DNA from: Cacajao melanocephalus
Taxonomy: Eukaryota > Chordata > Mammalia > Primates > Pitheciidae
Assembly: GCA_963573385.1 (NCBI GenBank)
Contig: CAUYLG010075820.1
Span: 33,501-97,500 of the forward strand
Length of the DNA stretch: 64,000 nucleotides
Reading direction: 5' to 3'
Positions 42,546 to 64,000 of the stretch are shown here, in pieces. A program made the position numbers and the translations under genes. The notes beneath the pieces were generated by a model, which saw only the letters and a program-made list of their open reading frames with translations, was not told the DNA's origin and ran no database searches. Positions within the stretch are counted from its first letter, which is position 1, and the number at the start of each line of letters is the position of its first letter.

Positions 42546-43134
42546 TGCAGGCACAGGCATGGGCAGGCGCTCTCGGCCACACAGCAAGGTTTTGGACATC
42601 CCTCTCTGCCCCCTTCCCCACCCCACCCCCACTTGGCATAGCTGCCCAGCTACACACAGTAAGAGTGAATGCAGTTCACCAGCTCCTCCAATGGAAACTG
42701 ATTTTTACACGACAAGAATAAATCGTGCAGGCAAATTGTAGTGCTGTCCTGACGCTCTGAGCTCGTGTGATTATAACAAGGTTCTAGGGACAAAGGCTGG
42801 GAGGGAGGGGGCTGAGGACCAGCTTCATCATTGTCCAGATTTTTCCCCTGTGAGGTGTGTCTGGGGAGCTCTGGATCTGGAGGGGAAGCTGGGAGGTCGC
42901 TGCTTCCAGCCCCACTCTCACCCTGGCCTCCTGCAGACCGGGGCTTGCGGGGGACTGCATCTGCCTGGCAAGAGGCTGGCGCTCCAGAGTGCGTTGTGTC
43001 CTGGGTGAAAGTGAGGAGGAATGGACCCAGCATAGTGACGGTGACTTGGTCCTTCCTGCCTGGAGGACAGCAGCTGCCTCCTTGCCGGTCTATCTGGCAG
43101 CTTTCCTTAGCTTGACAACCCCTTTCCCCACAAG

Positions 43135-43335
43135 GGGCCGAGTAAGCTTTTAAAAGCACAAATCAGATCATGTCAGTTCTCTGCTTCCAAGACTTCCCAT
43201 CGCTCTCAGAATAAAACTCAGATGCCCGATCAGGGCTCAGCTTCCACAGGTCCTGACCACTCTCCCTGCTCTCTCACTGTGTTGCTGCCTGACTGAACTG
43301 TGAACTCTTTGGGGGCTAAGACAGAGCAGTCTTCT
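43135..43335 (+). repeat. L2 fragment left of an Alu
   Basis: AGCACAAATCAGATCATGTC and AGAATAAAACTCAGATGCC. It continues after the Alu with the L2 tail at 43670-43720. Confidence 0.6.
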
Positions 43336-43641
43336 TTTTTTCTTTTCTTTTCTTTTTTTGAGACAGTATCTCGCTCTGTTGGCCAGTCTGGAGTGCAGTG
43401 GTGTGATCTTGACTCACAGCAACCTCCACCTCCACGGTTCAAACAGTTCTCCTGCCTAAGCCTCCCAAGTGGCTGGGACTACCGGTGTGTGCCACTATGC
43501 TGGCTGATTTTTGTACTTTTAGTAGAGATGGAGTTTCACCATGTTGGCCAGGCTGGTCTCGAACTCCCAACCTCAGATGATCCACCCACCTCGGCCTCCC
43601 AAATTGCTAGGATTACAGGCCTGAGCTACCACACCCAGCTG
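43336..43641 (-). repeat. Alu (AluS-like)
   Basis: Poly-T is CTTTT-rich. The flanking AGAGCAGTCTTCTT and AGAGCGGTCTTCTT are its target-site duplication. Confidence 0.92.
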
Positions 43642-44389
43642 AGAGCGGTCTTCTTACTGCAGCATCCCCAGCACTGGCACCGTTCTTGGGACCTAGTAGG
43701 TGCTCAGTACACCCTCTAGAGTGAGTGAAAGAACCTCCGTTTCCCCCTCTGGAAAATGAGGGGGATATTACTATACTTGCCTCATAAGACTGAATGAAGA
43801 TTAGAGACATCGTGCAGGTGACATGCTCAGTTGGTGCTCACAAACACGGTGACTTGGATTTGTGTTCCCAGAGGGAGCCCAACTACCACCTCCACTTACC
43901 TCCCTTGGAGGTAGTGCAGGGTCAGTAAACCCCTTAGCCTCAAGAGGACAAAGTGTTAATCAGGGAGTTGTCAGACAAGTGTTTAGGGGCTGGGTTTATC
44001 TACCGGGGTGACAGGGCCAGTGTTAAATGCACACATGCCAGTGGAAATGAGACCTGACCATAGAAGACTCAAAGGTCTGTGTCCTAAACCTGGGCAGATG
44101 GGAAACTGAGGCAGAGAGAGCCAGAGGACTTGTCTGCTGGGCCTGCGATGGGTGTGATCTAGGCCCCCCTCCACCCCTTGGGATGGGTTGCTCCACTCTT
44201 ACTAACACCTTGCACTCAAAGGAAAACAGAACTCCTTCAAGTAATCACATGTCAGTTAGCCTTGACAGGAGGAGGATACATGAGGCCTAGGGCATGGAAT
44301 TTTGGGAAACTGTGTATGAGTGAAAGAGTGAATTGTATGTTGAAGATAAGGACCAATGCAGACAGGATCTGAGGCATATGGAGGGTTTG

Positions 44390-44525
44390 TCCATTCGTTT
44401 ATTTATACATTCATCCTTTTTTCATTCAGCAAATATATACTAGATGCATCCTGTGCTCTAGTCATTGTGTGTGGGCCGGAGATACAGGGTGAATGTGATA
44501 GATGATGAACAAGGGTGAATTTTTA
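44390..44525 (+). repeat. L2 fragment
   Basis: CATTCATCCTTTTTTCATTC then AGATACAGGGTGAATGTGA. Confidence 0.6.
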
Positions 44526-44651
44526 ATGTTACTGTTGCAGGACGGGGGTCCCGATCCAGACCCAAAGAGAGGATTCTTGGATCTCATGCAAGAAAGAATT
44601 CAGGGCGAGTCCATAAAGTAAAAGCAAATTTATTAAGAAAGTAAAGGAATA

Positions 44652-45066
44652 GCTGGATACAGTGGCTGATGCCTGTGATCCCAACACTTTGGGAGGCCAA
44701 GGCGGGCAGATCACCTGATGTCAGGAGTTTGAGACCAGCCTGGTCAAAGTGGTAAAACCTCGTCTCTGCTAAAAATACAAAAACTGCCCAGCATGGTGGC
44801 TCACACCTGTAATCCCAGCCCTTTGGGAGGCCGAGATTGGTGGATCACAAGGTCAGGAATTCGAGACCAGCCTGGCCAACATGGTGAAACCCTATGTTGC
44901 TACTAAAAATACAAAAATTAGCCGGGCATGGTGGTGCATGTCCGTAGTCCCACCTACTGGGGAGGCTGAGGCAGAAGAATGACTTGAACCCAGGAGGCAG
45001 AGGTTGCAGTTGCCAAGATCGCGCCACTGCACTCCAGCCTGGGGGACGGAGCCACACTCCGTCTCA
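44652..45066 (+). repeat. Two plus-strand Alus inside the LTR
   Basis: A left-monomer Alu at about 44652-44788 runs directly into a full Alu (about 44789-45066) beginning at CCCAGCATGGTGGCTCAC. Confidence 0.88.
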
Positions 45067-45105
45067 AAAATAAATGAATGAATGAACGAATGAATGAATG
45101 AATAA
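45067..45105 (+). repeat. (GAAT)n short tandem repeat
   Basis: Grew from the A-tail of the preceding Alu. About nine AATGA-type units. Confidence 0.9.
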
Positions 45106-45819
45106 AAGAATGGCTACTCCATAGACAGAGCAGTCCTAAGAGCTACTGGTTGCCATGTTTATGGTTATTTCCTGATTATATGCTAAACAAGGGGCAGACT
45201 ATTCATGCCTCTCCTGTTTTAGACCATATAGGGTAACTTCCTGATGTTGCATTGACATTTGCAAACTATTATGGCACTGGTGGAAGTGTAGCAATGAGGA
45301 CAACCAGAGGTCACACTTGTGGCCATCTTGGTTTTGGTGGGTTTTAGCTGGCTTCTTTATTGCAACCTGTTTTATCAGCAAGGTCTTTATGACCTATATC
45401 TTGCGCTGGCCTCGTATCTCATCCTGTGACTCGGAATGCCTAACCATCTAGGAATGCAGCCCAGTAGGTTTCAGCCTTATTTTACCCAGCTCCTGTTTAA
45501 GATGGAGTTGCTTTGCTTCAAAGGCCTCTGACGTTACCAGAAGTGAGCTTCCTAGTGGCCAAAGGAATGAGGGAAGGCTGAGCAGTTATAAGCTCCACTG
45601 AGGCCACATAACGCCAAGATGTTGGTTGCTCAGGAGAAGCCCAGGTTTTCCTGGTGTAATGAGTGTCCGAGACTCCCGTGTCCGCTGTGATTTGTTGCTC
45701 ATGTGGCAGGGGAAACACATAGGAGCTGTGCATCCTTCCAGGTGAAACTGACCACAGCAGAGAACAACCTCAGACAAATTAAACACACCTACCAGACACA
45801 GAGACTCCTTTTTATTTTC

Positions 45820-46450
45820 TTCTTTTCTTTATTCCTTTTTCTTTTCTTTCTTTCTTTCTTTTTTTTTTTTTTTGAGATGATCTCACTCTATCACCCAGGC
45901 TGGAGTACAGTGATGTGCAATCACAGCTCACTGCAACCTTAAACTCCTGGCCTCAAGCAATCCTCCTGCCTCAGCCTCTCAAGTAGCTGAGACCACAGGC
46001 ATGTACCACCATGCTTGGCTGATTTTTTTTTTTTTTGGAGACAGAGTCTCACTCTGTGGCCCAGGCTGGAGTATAATGGCGTGATGTCAGCTCACTGCAA
46101 CCTCCATCCCTGCAGGTTCAAGCGATTCTCCTGCCTCAGCCTCATGAATAGCGGTGTACAGGCACCTGCCACAGCGCCTGGCTAATTTTTGTATTTTTAG
46201 TAGAGATGGGGTTTCACCATCTTGGCCAGGCTGGTCTTGAACTTCTGACCTCATGATCCCCCCTCGGCCTCTCAAAGTGCTGACATTACAGGCATGAGCC
46301 ACCACACCCGGCCAATGGCCTGGCTGATTTTTAAAATTTTTTTGTAGAGACAGGCTCCTCCTTGTTGCCAGACTGGTCTTGAACTCCAGGCTTCCAGGCA
46401 CTTGACCTCCCCAGGTGCTGATATTATAGCTGCGAGCCTCTGTGCTCAGC
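45820..46450 (-). repeat. Pyrimidine tract and nested Alu pair
   Basis: A (CTTT)n tract at about 45826-45872 leads into an old Alu (about 45873-46022) that resumes at about 46314-46450. A younger full Alu (about 46028-46313) sits in it. The sequence TGGCTGATTTTT appears on both sides of the younger element as its target-site duplication. Confidence 0.85.
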
Positions 46451-46606
46451 TGAGACCCCCTTTTCGTGCATTTTCTTGCATTCTTCTTTCTCCAAGCCTT
46501 TGCCCCTGTTATTTGACCACCCACTCCCCCCACCTCACCTCGCCTTTCATCTCTCCACTCACCTCTTAAAGGCCAGGTGGGGCCTCCCTATGGTGGGGCA
46601 GCATAG

Positions 46607-64000
<17,394 letters not shown>

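Larger units (their letters stand above)
44533..45532 (-). mobile_element. Solitary LTR of an endogenous retrovirus (ERV1-type), interrupted by Alus
   Basis: LTR sequence at 44533-44651 and 45106-45532, about 545 bp when the inserts are ignored. A 5-bp GTTAC duplication flanks it exactly (44528-44532 and 45533-45537). Read on the minus strand, a promoter/poly(A)-type region ends in a terminus near GGACCCCCGTCCTGCAACA. No internal viral genes are present, so it arose by LTR-LTR recombination. It lies antisense in CPNE2 intron 1. Class I is inferred from familiar sequence; the LTR name is not assigned. Confidence 0.75.

Overview
This is primate nuclear DNA. It holds more than fifty Alu elements plus older L1, L2, MIR and hAT-type DNA transposon remains, a CpG-island promoter, and small exons with GT-AG splice sites in long introns. 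Two single-copy genes can be identified from their exons. Three minus-strand exons (7444-7638, 10124-10287, 13066-13192) encode the SUMO-interaction segment of RNF111 (Arkadia, a RING-type E3 ubiquitin ligase). Eleven plus-strand coding exons (46685-63520) encode the first 372 residues of copine-2 (CPNE2), whose CpG-island promoter and untranslated first exon lie near 26.5-27.2 kb.

The main result is that these genes do not belong together. From established knowledge, human RNF111 is at 15q22 and CPNE2 at 16q13, the latter between NLRC5 and PSME3IP1/FAM192A. Here they lie head to head, with about 14 kb between the last visible RNF111 exon and CPNE2 exon 1. The large 5' coding exon of RNF111 is absent, so the join falls inside an RNF111 intron. 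The translated CPNE2 differs from my recollection of the human protein at only about seven of 372 positions, so the source is a hominoid or a close relative. The best explanation is a gibbon, whose karyotype is heavily rearranged against human. A segmental duplication or an assembly misjoin remains possible. The change from AT-rich, RNF111-like sequence to GC-rich, CPNE2-like sequence falls at an Alu at 21271-21572. That Alu has no recognisable target-site duplication and carries an unusual palindrome at 21472-21489, so it is my candidate junction.

Layout: 1-13192 is RNF111 introns and three exons. 13193-about 21480 is RNF111 5' intronic sequence with an L1 shredded by Alus and an RPL21 processed pseudogene. 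About 21573-26480 is CPNE2 5' flank. 26480-27520 is the CpG island. 27166-46649 is CPNE2 intron 1, with an antisense solitary LTR. 46650-63520 holds coding exons 2-12, covering C2A, C2B and the start of the von Willebrand A/copine domain. The window ends in the intron after exon 12.

Smaller unexplained items are a 93-bp near-identical intronic duplication inside CPNE2 (55126-55218 and 57685-57777), two sister Alus sharing a non-standard head 1.1 kb apart just right of the junction, a short hairpin made inside the RPL21 pseudogene, and a 3'-truncated Alu that still has target-site duplications. I found no CRISPR array, prokaryotic system or new protein family.
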